Shown here in pieces: positions 17,978 to 26,660 of a stretch of DNA of 64,000 nucleotides. The position numbers and the translations under genes were made by a program. Numbering within the stretch: the first letter of the stretch is position 1; each line of letters begins with the position of its first letter. This stretch comes from Filifactor alocis ATCC 35896 (GTDB lineage: Bacteria; Bacillota; Clostridia; Peptostreptococcales; Filifactoraceae), in NCBI RefSeq assembly GCF_000163895.2, contig NC_016630.1, positions 1,364,001 to 1,428,000 of the forward strand, in the 5' to 3' direction. Below the pieces are notes generated by a model. It was not told where the DNA came from and made no database searches. It worked only from the letters and a program-made list of their open reading frames with translations.

Positions 17978-18820
17978 TTAGCGATAATCATAAAATCCTT
18001 GTTTTGTTTTTCTTCCTAATTTTCCTGCACGAACCATTTTGCGTAACAAGGTATGTGCTCTGTATTTCGGATCGCCGAATTCGGTATAAAGAACGTCCAT
18101 AATGGCAAGCACTACATCAAGCCCTATCAAATCTCCCAATTCCAAAGGTCCCATCGGATGGTTCGCTCCCAGTTTCATTGCAGAGTCAATCTCTTCTTTT
18201 GATGCCACTCCCTCTGCAAAGATTCCGATTCCTTCGTTAATCATCGGAATCAAAATTCTGTTTACTACAAATCCAGGCGCTTCATTTACAGTTACAGGAG
18301 TTTTTCCGATTTCTTCCGATAGTTTGTATACCAAGTTATGCGCATCATCAGATGTCATTTCTCCACGAATAATTTCTACCAATTTCATCATCGGAACCGG
18401 ATTAAAGAAATGCATTCCAATTACTCTTGCAGGATTTTGAGTTCCTGCAGCAATTTCTGTTACAGAAAGTGAAGAAGTATTTGTTGCAATAACGGCACTT
18501 TCTTTCGCCACAGCTTCAATATCGGCAATAATGGCGTGTTTTGTTGCCATATCTTCTGCAACTACTTCTATAAAGAGATCAGCTTCTTTACAGTCAGCAA
18601 ACTCCATCGTATAAGTGATGTTTGCAAGAGCTTTGTCTTTTGCCTCCTCTGTCATTTTTCCTTTTGAAACTAATTTTTCTAAATTTTTAATAATACCTGC
18701 CTTAGATGTTTCGATAGAAGATTCTCTTCTTCCTCTTTCAATTACTTCAAATCCGTTTACTGCAAATGTTTGGGTAATTCCACTTGCCATTGTTCCTGTA
18801 CCTACAACACAAATTTTCAT
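17978..18820 (-). CDS. hbd: 3-hydroxybutyryl-CoA dehydrogenase
   Basis: Reduces acetoacetyl-CoA to 3-hydroxybutyryl-CoA. The Rossmann motif is VGTGTMASG, with an Ala replacing the usual third Gly of GxGxxG. The catalytic His is in GMHFFNPVPMMKLVE near residue 137, and NRILIPMINEG is in the C-terminal dimerisation domain. After the second beta strand the usual acidic residue is absent and the sequence reads ERGRRESS, so an NADPH preference is possible. Length 280 is normal. It sits between crt and thl. Confidence 0.95.
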   Translation of the reverse strand: MKICVVGTGTMASGITQTFAVNGFEVIERGRRESSIETSKAGIIKNLEKLVSKGKMTEEAKDKALANITYTMEFADCKEADLFIEVVAEDMATKHAIIADIEAVAKESAVIATNTSSLSVTEIAAGTQNPARVIGMHFFNPVPMMKLVEIIRGEMTSDDAHNLVYKLSEEIGKTPVTVNEAPGFVVNRILIPMINEGIGIFAEGVASKEEIDSAMKLGANHPMGPLELGDLIGLDVVLAIMDVLYTEFGDPKYRAHTLLRKMVRAGKLGRKTKQGFYDYR

Positions 18821-18938
18821 CTGTAAATCCCTCCATATATCATTTTGTATAACTTAACTTACCAAACAAAAAAATTTATAAAAATTCATTGTTTACAACA
18901 CAACATTTTTGCTATTTATTTTAACTCCGGAACTTATC

Positions 18939-19718
18939 CTATTTTGTCTTGAATTTAGGTGCTCTTTTTTCTAAGAATGCTTTCATTCCTTCTTTTTGGT
19001 CTTCTGATGAGAAACAAATTCCAAACAGAGACGCTTCAAATTGAATTGCCGTATCCATATCCGTATCCAAACCGCGATTGATACATTCCTTAGAATAACG
19101 AACCGCTATTTGTTCATTTTTAGCGATTACATTTGCCATTTCAAGTGCTTTATCTATCAATTTCTCGGGTTCCACCACATGATTGACCAAACCGATACGA
19201 TAAGCTTCGTCTGCATCAATTACTTTTGCCGTATAAATCATTTCCTTTGCAATTCCAACTCCAACCAATCTGGATAATCTTTGTGTCCCTGAAAAACCAG
19301 GTGTAATTCCCAAGCTTACCTCAGGTTGTCCGAACTTTGCTTTGGCAGATGCAATTCTGATATCACAAGCCATCGCAAGCTCGCATCCTCCACCAAGAGC
19401 AAAACCGTTAATTGCTGCAATTACAGGTTTTTGGAACAATTCTATTTTTCTGAATACATTTGCTCCGGCAACTCCGAATTCTTTTCCCTCCATCGCATTC
19501 ATCAGAATCATCTCTTTAATATCCGCTCCGGCAACAAAGGCCTTTCCGCTTCCGGACAACACGACAACATCTACATCGTCATCTTTTGCAATTAAATCGA
19601 ATACAGCATCCAACTCTTCAATTACTTGAGAGTTCAATGCATTCAATGCTTTTGTATTGTTAATTCTGACAATACCTACCGAACCTTGTTTCTCGAATAA
19701 TATTTTTTCAAAATCCAT
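18939..19718 (-). CDS. crt: crotonase (3-hydroxybutyryl-CoA dehydratase / enoyl-CoA hydratase)
   Basis: Dehydrates 3-hydroxybutyryl-CoA to crotonyl-CoA. The oxyanion-hole segments are AGADIKEM and GFALGGGCELAMACD. The catalytic glutamates fall in ALGGGCE and GQPEVSLGITPGFSG. Its 259 residues are typical of bacterial crotonases. It is the first gene of the crt-hbd-thl set, which with bcd-etfBA covers acetyl-CoA to butyryl-CoA. No terminal butyrate kinase or CoA-transferase gene is in the window. Confidence 0.95.
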   Translation of the reverse strand: MDFEKILFEKQGSVGIVRINNTKALNALNSQVIEELDAVFDLIAKDDDVDVVVLSGSGKAFVAGADIKEMILMNAMEGKEFGVAGANVFRKIELFQKPVIAAINGFALGGGCELAMACDIRIASAKAKFGQPEVSLGITPGFSGTQRLSRLVGVGIAKEMIYTAKVIDADEAYRIGLVNHVVEPEKLIDKALEMANVIAKNEQIAVRYSKECINRGLDTDMDTAIQFEASLFGICFSSEDQKEGMKAFLEKRAPKFKTK

Positions 19719-20466
19719 AGAAAACTCCTTTTCTTAAATACGCTTTTTATTTTCTATCGAATATCAATACACCTCTATCACTATATTTTATGAGCCCTTT
19801 CTTAAAAGTAAATCATAACCGTGTTACTCTTACTTATTCCCAAAAACAGCGTGCCCTAATCTCTCTTTTTGATAATTTTCGAAAGAAATTTTGTTATATA
19901 TTTATCAATAGAAGCTTGATATTCCAAACTATTTTAGTAGTTAAAAAGTATACCATAAATCAAAAAACAAGTCCTCTGTTTTTTGTAGAAATTATCAATA
20001 TTTTATATTTTTTATCAAAAATATTTTATAAAAAAGCAAATATCCTATCTTTTTTGATATTTTTCTCCGAAATCAATAAAATTATCCTGTTTTGTCATTT
20101 CATTTTCCCTTCTTCTACCTTTTCGGCACATCATACCAAAATAATATTTTAACAAAATAGCATGACAGAATTGTGGTCTGTTCAAAAAATTATCGTACCG
20201 CAACTTCATAAAAATCAGTACAGCTGAGTATTACTCAGAAGTATATCAAATACTCTAACATTTTGGTAAGAGTCAAAAAAGTATGTAATTTGAAATTCGG
20301 TATTGATGGTATTGTCTCCTACAGCGAATGTATACCTCTGAATTTTTTGGCATCTCCATTGATTCTGATACTAAAATTCTGTACAATCATCTTATAGAAA
20401 ATAATATTTTTACCTGCTAATAACAGATAATATCAGAAACTAAGAAAATCTCGGAAAGGAAGAAGA
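19719..20466. other. 748-bp intergenic region with a possible regulator relic
   Basis: Very AT-rich sequence between the divergent crt and DUF523 genes. The stretch 20162-20380 reads on the plus strand as MTELWSVQKIIVPQLHKNQY, a stop, then VLLRSISNT. This weakly resembles the N-terminus of CggR/SorC-type regulators (lQ.kIVPel..kRy.iL..I). No clean Rex box or promoter was found, although crt must have a promoter here. A 120-residue plus-strand frame at 19790 has no ribosome binding site. Confidence 0.4.
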
Positions 20467-20916
20467 ATGACAATTTTCGCTCATTCCATACAAAGATCCA
20501 CTATGAAAGAATTATGGCTTGTCAGCGCATGCTTGCTTGGAAAAAACTGCACATATAACGGCGAAAACAATTACAATCAAAAGGTAATTGAATTTTTGAA
20601 AGATAAATGCTATATTGCTGTCTGTCCGGAAGAAGCCGGCGGACTCGGTACTCCGAGAATCCCATGCGAAAGAAACGGAAATAAAGTAATCAACAGAGAA
20701 AATACTGATGTCACAAAAGAATTTCAACTGGGTGCAAAAAAATGTTTTTCACCAAATGCAACTCATGCACTGTTAAAATCGAAAAGTCCATCCTGTGGCA
20801 AGGGCAAAATTTATGACGGTACTTTTACCAAAACTTTAATAAATCGACATGGTATCTTTGCCGAACTATGCCTTTCAAATCATATTGTTGTAATGACGGA
20901 AGAGGATATTGTTTAA
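20467..20916 (+). CDS. DUF523 family protein
   Basis: A cytoplasmic protein of 149 residues with the DUF523 hallmarks SACLLGKNCTYNG, CPEEAGGLGTPR, ALLKSKSPSCG and YDGTF. It has several conserved cysteines, consistent with a metal or iron-sulfur site. The biochemical role is unknown. The ATG at 20467 follows AAAGGAAGA. The ATG at 20503 (MKELWLVS) is nearer the family start but lacks a site. It stands alone on the plus strand. Confidence 0.85.
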   Translation: MTIFAHSIQRSTMKELWLVSACLLGKNCTYNGENNYNQKVIEFLKDKCYIAVCPEEAGGLGTPRIPCERNGNKVINRENTDVTKEFQLGAKKCFSPNATHALLKSKSPSCGKGKIYDGTFTKTLINRHGIFAELCLSNHIVVMTEEDIV

Positions 20917-21042
20917 CCATTCTTATCACTAAAACTGAGATGTTTCTCAATTTTCTTATACATTGAACTGCAACATATCAAATAATCTATCCGTCATTAC
21001 AACAACATGTACGACTACACATATATTTTTTGTTTTCCATAC

Positions 21043-21092
21043 AAAAAGTCCTTATCTCTCCAACACTTTGAAGAAATAAGGACTTGTTTTTT
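21043..21092 (-). terminator. intrinsic terminator of the infC-rpmI-rplT operon
   Basis: Arms AAGTCCTTAT and ATAAGGACTT with T/A tracts on both sides, 20 bases past the rplT stop. It may serve the DUF523 gene from the other side too. Confidence 0.85.
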
Positions 21093-21111
21093 GATTTTCA
21101 CAAAGTAGCGA

Positions 21112-21465
21112 CTATTGTGCTGCTTTTGCTGTTTCAACCAATGCAGAAAATCCTTCAGGATCATGAATTGCCATTTCGGATAACATTTTTCTGTTGATTG
21201 TAATTCCGGCTTTTTTCAAACCGTACATAAATTTGGAATAGCTCATGCCGTTTGCTCTTGTTCCGGCATTGATTCTTTGAATCCAAAGTTTTCTAAAATC
21301 TCTTTTCTTTAATTTTCTACCTACATAAGCATGGCTCAATGCTTTCATTACAAATGCATTTGCCGGACGGAATAATTTAGATCTTCCACCTCTGAATCCT
21401 TTTGCAAGTTTTAATATTTTTTTATGTTTTTTCTTTGCATTAACTGCCTTTTTTACTCTAGCCAT
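21112..21465 (-). CDS. rplT: 50S ribosomal protein L20
   Basis: A basic protein of 117 residues, MARVKKAVNAKKKHKKILKL at the N-terminus. It binds 23S rRNA early in 50S assembly and in many bacteria represses its own operon by binding the mRNA leader. It is the last gene of the infC-rpmI-rplT operon. The ATG is preceded by AAGGAGG. Confidence 0.98.
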   Translation of the reverse strand: MARVKKAVNAKKKHKKILKLAKGFRGGRSKLFRPANAFVMKALSHAYVGRKLKKRDFRKLWIQRINAGTRANGMSYSKFMYGLKKAGITINRKMLSEMAIHDPEGFSALVETAKAAQ

Positions 21466-21486
21466 TTTTATCCTCCTTACTAATTC

Positions 21487-21684
21487 TTATAGATATGGTA
21501 ATAATCTTGAGATACGATCTTGATCACCTTTAGTTACAATACCTGCTTGTCTCAAATTTCTTTTTCTTTTTGCAGATTTTTTAGTAAGAATATGACTTTT
21601 GTAAGCCTTACCTCTTTTTAATTTTCCGGAACCGGTCATTTTGAATCTTTTTTCAGCTCCTCTGTGAGTTTTCATTTTTGGCAT
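21487..21684 (-). CDS. rpmI: 50S ribosomal protein L35
   Basis: A basic protein of 65 residues beginning MPKMKTHRGAEKRFK, full length for L35, with AAGGAGG before the ATG. It lies between infC and rplT. Confidence 0.98.
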   Translation of the reverse strand: MPKMKTHRGAEKRFKMTGSGKLKRGKAYKSHILTKKSAKRKRNLRQAGIVTKGDQDRISRLLPYL

Positions 21685-21718
21685 GATGTTTTCCTCCTTC
21701 TAAACTTAACTGAATGTA

Positions 21719-22234
21719 TTATTTCTTTGCAGTCGGCTCTACCATCAACACAAGACTGTTTCCTTCCATTTTTGGTTTTCCAACCGGTGTACCTTGTTCT
21801 TGAACCAACTCAACAAATTTATCCAGTACAATGAATCCAATATCCTTATGTCCTAACTCTCTTCCTCTAAACCGAACAGAAACTTTCAATTTATCTCCGT
21901 TCGCCAAAAACTTTGTTCCCATTTTTGCTTTGGTTTTCAAATCATTTTCTTCGATTGCAGGACGAAGTCTGAGTTCTTTCATTACTACTACTTTTTGTTT
22001 TTTCTTTGACTCTTTCTCTCTCTTTGCCGATTCATACTTGTACTTACCGTAATCCATGATTTTACACACCGGCGGTACAGCATTCGGAGAAATTTTCACA
22101 AGATCCAACTCTTGGGCCGTTGCTAATTCCAATGCTTGCTTTGCAGACATAATCCCCAATTGTTCTCCGCTCTCTCCAATCAAACGGATCTCTTTGTCAC
22201 GGATTTCTTCATTGATTTGTTGTTCTTTGATAAT
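21719..22234 (-). CDS. infC: translation initiation factor IF-3, AUU start codon
   Basis: IF-3 prevents premature subunit joining and rejects wrong start codons. The protein contains QINEEIRDKEIRLIG, AVPPVCKIMDYGKYKYE and VRFRGRELGHKDIG. No ATG, GTG or TTG is placed correctly: the strong site GGAGG (22245-22241) is followed after six bases by ATT (22234-22232), which fits the family start (IIKEQQINEE). AUU starts are the known basis of IF-3 autocontrol. An in-frame upstream ATG at 22324 would give a 201-residue form running through the leader terminator and is unlikely. Length from ATT is 171, the family norm. Confidence 0.9.
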   Translation of the reverse strand: MIKEQQINEEIRDKEIRLIGESGEQLGIMSAKQALELATAQELDLVKISPNAVPPVCKIMDYGKYKYESAKREKESKKKQKVVVMKELRLRPAIEENDLKTKAKMGTKFLANGDKLKVSVRFRGRELGHKDIGFIVLDKFVELVQEQGTPVGKPKMEGNSLVLMVEPTAKK

Positions 22235-22245
22235 GATACACCTCC

Positions 22246-22390
22246 AAAATTTATCAAATGATTCGCTCTGTTTTCGACATAAAAACAGGGCGAATAGCAT
22301 TCTATCCGCCCTTAAATTACACAATAAAATGATTTTACCTTATGAACCGCAGTTATAAGGTGAGAGACGGATTCTCTGCTTTGCTAACCA
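22246..22390 (-). promoter_or_regulatory. infC leader with attenuator (L20-leader-like RNA)
   Basis: The leader from the promoter at 22423-22395 contains, in order, a small hairpin AGAGAATCCGTCTCT, a hairpin ACCTTAT...ATAAGGT, and a terminator AGGGCGGATAG/CTATTCGCCCT followed by TGTTTTT (22312-22281). The ATCCG of the first hairpin can pair with CGGAT of the terminator arm, which would give two exclusive folds. Firmicutes commonly use such leaders to let L20 shut down infC-rpmI-rplT. Confidence 0.7.
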
Positions 22391-22394
22391 TTAA

Positions 22395-22423
22395 AGTATA
22401 CTATTCTTTTTAATCATTGTCAA
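22395..22423 (-). promoter_or_regulatory. promoter of the infC operon
   Basis: A consensus TTGACA (22423-22418), a 17-base spacer and TATACT (22400-22395). The -35 element overlaps the 3' end of the acetyltransferase gene. Confidence 0.85.
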
Positions 22424-23174
22424 TCATTTCTTTGTATCTTTCCCAAAAACGATACCCGTCTTCAAATCCCACTTTTTCAAACAAATGATTTGCTACAATA
22501 TTTAGGTCCTCTACTTCTGCAATCACAAGCTCTGCATCATACCGATATGCATAACTCAACATACACATCAACAATCTTTTGGAATAAGACAATCCGCGGT
22601 AACGAGGCACAATCACAATATCACAAACAGTAAAAATTCCACGATCCAAACTTCCGTATGCCACTCCGACCGGAACGCCTTCCTCTAACAATGTAAAATA
22701 ATAGAATTTTTCTTGTGTACGCGACATATTGTCATGAAAAACACGGACTCTTTCTTCAGACATATCTAAGAACTTAACATAGTTTGCCATCCAATGATCT
22801 TCGAGTTCTTCTTCAATAAAAACTCCGTTTTGAATATAGCTTGCAAAGGTAAACAATTCTTTTTGCAATTTGCTGATATCTAATACTTTTACTGTTCCTT
22901 CCATACATTTTTCATATCCGCATTTGAACAACTCCTCATCCAAATCACGATACTCTTTTGTGTATAAGATTCGATAACTCGGAGAATACTCTTTAGAAAA
23001 AAGTAAGCTCTCATTATGTTGAATTCTTTCTAACAGGGAATTCTTCTTGTCTTCCATCACATAAATCATACATGGGCTTGTATTGGTACGAAAACGAATC
23101 AAAAAATCATTTTGTCTCAAATCGGTTGTAGATGGATTTGAGTTCAATAATATCTCTTCACATAACTTAATCAT
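22410..23174 (-). CDS. GNAT family N-acetyltransferase
   Basis: A protein of 254 residues whose C-terminal half (about 130-250) has the GNAT fold signature: a beta-bulge segment VCDIVIVP followed by the acetyl-CoA pyrophosphate loop RYRGLSYSKRLL, then ANHLFEKVGFEDG. The N-terminal half is a separate domain found in some GNAT proteins with a doubled fold. The substrate is unknown. It runs toward infC and its end overlaps the infC promoter. Confidence 0.85.
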   Translation of the reverse strand: MIKLCEEILLNSNPSTTDLRQNDFLIRFRTNTSPCMIYVMEDKKNSLLERIQHNESLLFSKEYSPSYRILYTKEYRDLDEELFKCGYEKCMEGTVKVLDISKLQKELFTFASYIQNGVFIEEELEDHWMANYVKFLDMSEERVRVFHDNMSRTQEKFYYFTLLEEGVPVGVAYGSLDRGIFTVCDIVIVPRYRGLSYSKRLLMCMLSYAYRYDAELVIAEVEDLNIVANHLFEKVGFEDGYRFWERYKEMIDND

Positions 23175-23598
23175 ACTATCCCTTCTTTCTATCCTTGTTA
23201 TCTGTTGTTGCAGTCAATTCATCCGAACAGAGTCTCCATTTGTAACTGTTCACACCAATTCACTATAACACACTACGTTCATCAAAAACTTTCTTATATT
23301 ATACACTTATTTGAAAAAGGAAAGCAAGCTGTTTGAAAATTTCTCACATTTCATCTGGTCAAGACAAGATATTGCCATCCGATTATGTTGTTTTTGAATA
23401 TACCATTCTCTGTTTCGTTTACCCTCTGTCATCATTTCAAGCTATTGTTCATAGTTTAATGACACCGAAATTTGATTCCGGTTGTTTCAATGAGGACAAT
23501 GTTAAAAAACCGGATTTTTATTATAATGTTAACCGGCGATTTGTATTATATACAAGTTATATCTCTCTTTCATTTTTGTTTATGTTGTTGATATAAAG
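23175..23598. other. intergenic stretch
   Basis: AT-rich sequence between the rpsA terminator and the acetyltransferase start. A plus-strand frame of 87 residues at 23333 has no ribosome binding site and unlikely composition. Nothing else is visible. Confidence 0.5.
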
Positions 23599-23635
23599 AA
23601 AGATACCACACTCCATGGAATATGGTATCTTTTTA
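23599..23635 (-). terminator. intrinsic terminator of rpsA
   Basis: AAGATACCA and TGGTATCTT arms, a 13-base loop and T/A tracts, 14 bases after the rpsA stop. Confidence 0.85.
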
Positions 23636-23648
23636 TCTATTGCTTTGA

Positions 23649-24833
23649 TTATTCTGTAACTGTTTCTTCTGTAGGTGCTTCTTCTGCAACTGTTTCTTCT
23701 ACAACCGCATCTTCTGTAGCTGTTTCTCCTACAGGTGCTTCTTCTGTTGCCACTTCTTCTACAACCGCTTCCTCTTCAACAGTCTCTTCCGCATCCGGAT
23801 TCAAATTCATTGTCAACTCTACTTTTTGAGTTTCTTCATTGATGCTGATGATTCTTGCAGTAATGACATCCCCTTGTGAAACTACTTCATTAGGATTCTT
23901 TACATAAGAGGAAGATAAATTTGAAATATGGATAAATCCATCCACTGTTTCATTTAATTTCACGAATACACCATACTCTTTGATGTTCTTTACGGTACAT
24001 TCGATGATATCATCTACTTTTGCATTCTTTCTGAACGTTTCAAAAGGATCTTCGGACAATGCTTTGATACTCAAAGAAAGTCTTCCTTTTTCAGGATCAA
24101 AATCAACTACTTTTACTTGTACTTCATCATCCACTTTATAAAGTTCTTCAATTTTGTCTCTTCTGTTCCAAGATAATTCACTGATATGAACCAATCCTGT
24201 CATAGCGCCCAAATCAACGAACATTCCGTAATTTTTGATATCACGAACGACACCGGTATACACATTGCCTACTTCAAGTGTCTTAACAAATTCGTCACGC
24301 TTTGCTTCTTCTTCTCTTGCGATAATCACTTTTCTGGAAAGAATCAATCTTCTCTTTCTTGGTTCTACATCAATAATTTCCGCTTGAAATTCTTGTCCTG
24401 CAAACTCTTGAAGATCCTCGTCTTTTACAAAACGGTTTGCAACATGACTTAACGGAATAAATCCTTTGATGGAGTTTTTATACTTAACGATGAGCCCTTT
24501 ATTTCCAATTTCAGCTACTTTTACATCAATGACTTTTCCTACTTCCAAATCATCCCATGCTTTGAAAGCATCAAGTCTTTTCTTAGAAAGAATGATTTCA
24601 CCTGTATTTTTGTCAATCTTGATTACTTCAAGAGATACTTCATCTCCAACTTGAAGTTCTTCGTCTCCACTCATTTCAGAACGCGGTAAAACTCCGTCTG
24701 TTTTGTAGTTCAAAGTAATGTAATAAGAATCCGGTTTCACTCTTTCTACATAACCTTTTACAATCGATCCTCTATAGACCTCTTCATAATTTTGCTCTTC
24801 TTCTTGCAATAGCTTTTCCATTTCGCTACTCAT
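23649..24833 (-). CDS. rpsA: 30S ribosomal protein S1 homologue (four S1 domains)
   Basis: An RNA-binding protein with four S1 (OB-fold) domains near residues 15-85, 95-165, 185-255 and 270-345, seen in blocks such as KNYGMFVDLGAMTGLVHISE and KEYGVFVKLNETVDGFIHIS. The C-terminal 48 residues are an acidic low-complexity tail built from two copies of an approximately 20-residue Val/Glu/Thr/Ala-rich unit. I prefer the ATG at 24833, nine bases after AAGGAG, over a TTG at 24842. It follows ispH closely, as in many clostridia. Confidence 0.94.
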   Translation of the reverse strand: MSSEMEKLLQEEEQNYEEVYRGSIVKGYVERVKPDSYYITLNYKTDGVLPRSEMSGDEELQVGDEVSLEVIKIDKNTGEIILSKKRLDAFKAWDDLEVGKVIDVKVAEIGNKGLIVKYKNSIKGFIPLSHVANRFVKDEDLQEFAGQEFQAEIIDVEPRKRRLILSRKVIIAREEEAKRDEFVKTLEVGNVYTGVVRDIKNYGMFVDLGAMTGLVHISELSWNRRDKIEELYKVDDEVQVKVVDFDPEKGRLSLSIKALSEDPFETFRKNAKVDDIIECTVKNIKEYGVFVKLNETVDGFIHISNLSSSYVKNPNEVVSQGDVITARIISINEETQKVELTMNLNPDAEETVEEEAVVEEVATEEAPVGETATEDAVVEETVAEEAPTEETVTE

Positions 24834-24851
24834 CAAACCCAACTCCTTAAC

Positions 24852-25697
24852 CTATTTTTTTATGTGAACAATAAAATCTACGACTTCGTTGATGATAAAG
24901 TCCGGAGTAGAAGCTCCTGCTGTTACTCCAATTATATCATAAGGCTTTATCGTGTCTTCGTCAATATCATTTACTGTTTCTATCAAAAAAGTTTTGCAAA
25001 TATTCTCACACAAGTTGTACAATTTCTTGGTGTTAGAGCTGTGTTTCCCGCCTATAACAACCATTACATCCACTTCTTGCGATATTTTCATTGCATCTTC
25101 TTGGCGAACTTTCGTTGCATCACAAATTGTATCATAAAAAACAATATCTTTCAAATTGTCTTTCAAACATTTTTTGATTTCTTGATATTTTTCAACACTG
25201 AAAGTTGTTTGTGTTACTACAATAAAGGATTCTTTACTCCCTTTCAAAAATAAAAAATCGGAACAATCTTTTCCTATGATACAATCTCCACCTGCCCACA
25301 AATTGATTCCTTCTATTTCAGGATGATATTTGTCACCGATAATAATAATTTTTTTGCCCTTTTTTTTGTTTTCGCCGGCAATGTTTTGGATTTTTTTTAC
25401 AAAAGGACAGGTCGCATCTTCGATGATACAATTCTTGTCTTGCAATTCTTCGTAATAATGTTTTCCCAATCCGTGAGAACGAATAATCACGATACTTCCG
25501 TTTGGAATGTCTTCAATTCGATTCAACTCCAAGAGTCCTTTTTCTTCCAATTTTTCCGTTGCCTGTTTGTTATGAATCAACGCACCAAACGAAACAACCT
25601 TTACATTTTGTTTCTCTTCCAACAATTTTTCCGCCCGATCCATTGCTCGTTTTACCCCAAAGCAATAACCTGCTTTTTTTGATACAATCAGTTTCAT
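24852..25697 (-). CDS. ispH: 4-hydroxy-3-methylbut-2-enyl diphosphate reductase
   Basis: Final enzyme of the MEP isoprenoid pathway, a [4Fe-4S] protein. The three cluster cysteines are visible in AGYCFGVKRA, EDATCPFVKK and DTICDATKVRQEDA, and the TGAS-type end appears as GVTAGASTPDFII. Length 281 is normal. Its ATG overlaps the plsC stop as ATGA, so translation is coupled. Confidence 0.96.
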   Translation of the reverse strand: MKLIVSKKAGYCFGVKRAMDRAEKLLEEKQNVKVVSFGALIHNKQATEKLEEKGLLELNRIEDIPNGSIVIIRSHGLGKHYYEELQDKNCIIEDATCPFVKKIQNIAGENKKKGKKIIIIGDKYHPEIEGINLWAGGDCIIGKDCSDFLFLKGSKESFIVVTQTTFSVEKYQEIKKCLKDNLKDIVFYDTICDATKVRQEDAMKISQEVDVMVVIGGKHSSNTKKLYNLCENICKTFLIETVNDIDEDTIKPYDIIGVTAGASTPDFIINEVVDFIVHIKK

Positions 25698-26263
25698 CCT
25701 AATGTTACACCCTCATTTACAATCTTCATTACTCGTTCCATCGATTCTTCATAAGTCCATGTATCTTGCAACACAACAGGCGGATGTATCACAACTTTAT
25801 TTTTTCCGAACATCCGATAATCTGCTGAGATACTGATTGGAATAATAGGTGCACCTGCCTTTGACGCAAGCAACGCCACGCCCTCTTTCGGTTCACTCTC
25901 TTTTCCGTTTTTTACTCTTGTCCCCTCCGGAAAAATCCCCAAAAGTTCTCCTTTTTTCAATGACCTGATACAAGTTCGAATCGCTGCCATATCACCGGTG
26001 TTTCTTTTTATCGGAATCACATGACATTTCTTTAACAAAAAACCTATGATTTTGTTATGAAACAACTCTTCTTTTGCCAAAAAAGCAATTTCCCGATTTG
26101 TGATAAAAGCAACCCAAAGCGGATCCCAGTTGCTACGGTGATTCGGTGCGAGAATTGCCGAACTGTCTGTCGGAATATGTTCCTTCCCCTCTATTTTTAC
26201 CTGATATAAAAACATGATAAACGGTTTCAATAGATTTCTAAAAAAACAATACACTCTTTTCAC
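25694..26263 (-). CDS. plsC: 1-acyl-sn-glycerol-3-phosphate acyltransferase
   Basis: Adds the second acyl chain to make phosphatidate. It has the HX4D motif NHRSNWD near residue 42, FPEGTR near 114, and an amphipathic or membrane-associated N-terminus. Length 189 is typical for short PlsC. It overlaps ispH by four bases and supplies the step after PlsY, encoded near the window start. Confidence 0.93.
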   Translation of the reverse strand: MKRVYCFFRNLLKPFIMFLYQVKIEGKEHIPTDSSAILAPNHRSNWDPLWVAFITNREIAFLAKEELFHNKIIGFLLKKCHVIPIKRNTGDMAAIRTCIRSLKKGELLGIFPEGTRVKNGKESEPKEGVALLASKAGAPIIPISISADYRMFGKNKVVIHPPVVLQDTWTYEESMERVMKIVNEGVTLG

Positions 26264-26333
26264 TCTCCTTTCTTCCTGTCCTCTCTCTATCTGCTATTTT
26301 ATAACATTCCGTTCATAATACGAAATATCCTAT

Positions 26334-26657
26334 TTAAACAAACTCTTCCAACACCGTTACGACTTCTTTTGCAAGGGAATTGCCGGCTCCCCAATCAATA
26401 TTCAAAATCCCGTCTCCACCGGCAAATGCAAACACATCTGCATAGCACACTTCCTCTCTACAAACAAAAACGACTGTTAATCCGGAATAGGAAGTTGTCC
26501 TAAGATGTAACTTTTCAAAAAGCATCACCTCAATAAATCCGTCTTCACAAGGATATCTCTTCTTATGCACAAATTCGCAATAGCATTTTTCTGCCAAAAT
26601 CTTCTCCATGTGAGGAAGTATTTTTTCGCGATTCAAGGTTACACAGTATGATTTCAT
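26334..26657 (-). CDS. conserved-looking protein of unknown function
   Basis: A soluble protein of 107 residues without signal peptide or membrane segment. It is beta-rich with LTVVFVCREEVCYADVFAFAGGD in the C-terminal half. I do not recognise the family. It starts three bases after the cmk stop and lies between cmk and plsC, so it is part of the operon and probably real. Confidence 0.7.
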   Translation of the reverse strand: MKSYCVTLNREKILPHMEKILAEKCYCEFVHKKRYPCEDGFIEVMLFEKLHLRTTSYSGLTVVFVCREEVCYADVFAFAGGDGILNIDWGAGNSLAKEVVTVLEEFV

Positions 26658-26660
26658 TTT

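Noticed and set aside
19790..20152. 120-residue plus-strand frame in front of crt
   Set aside because: No ribosome binding site and Phe/Ile/Lys-rich composition expected of random AT-rich DNA.
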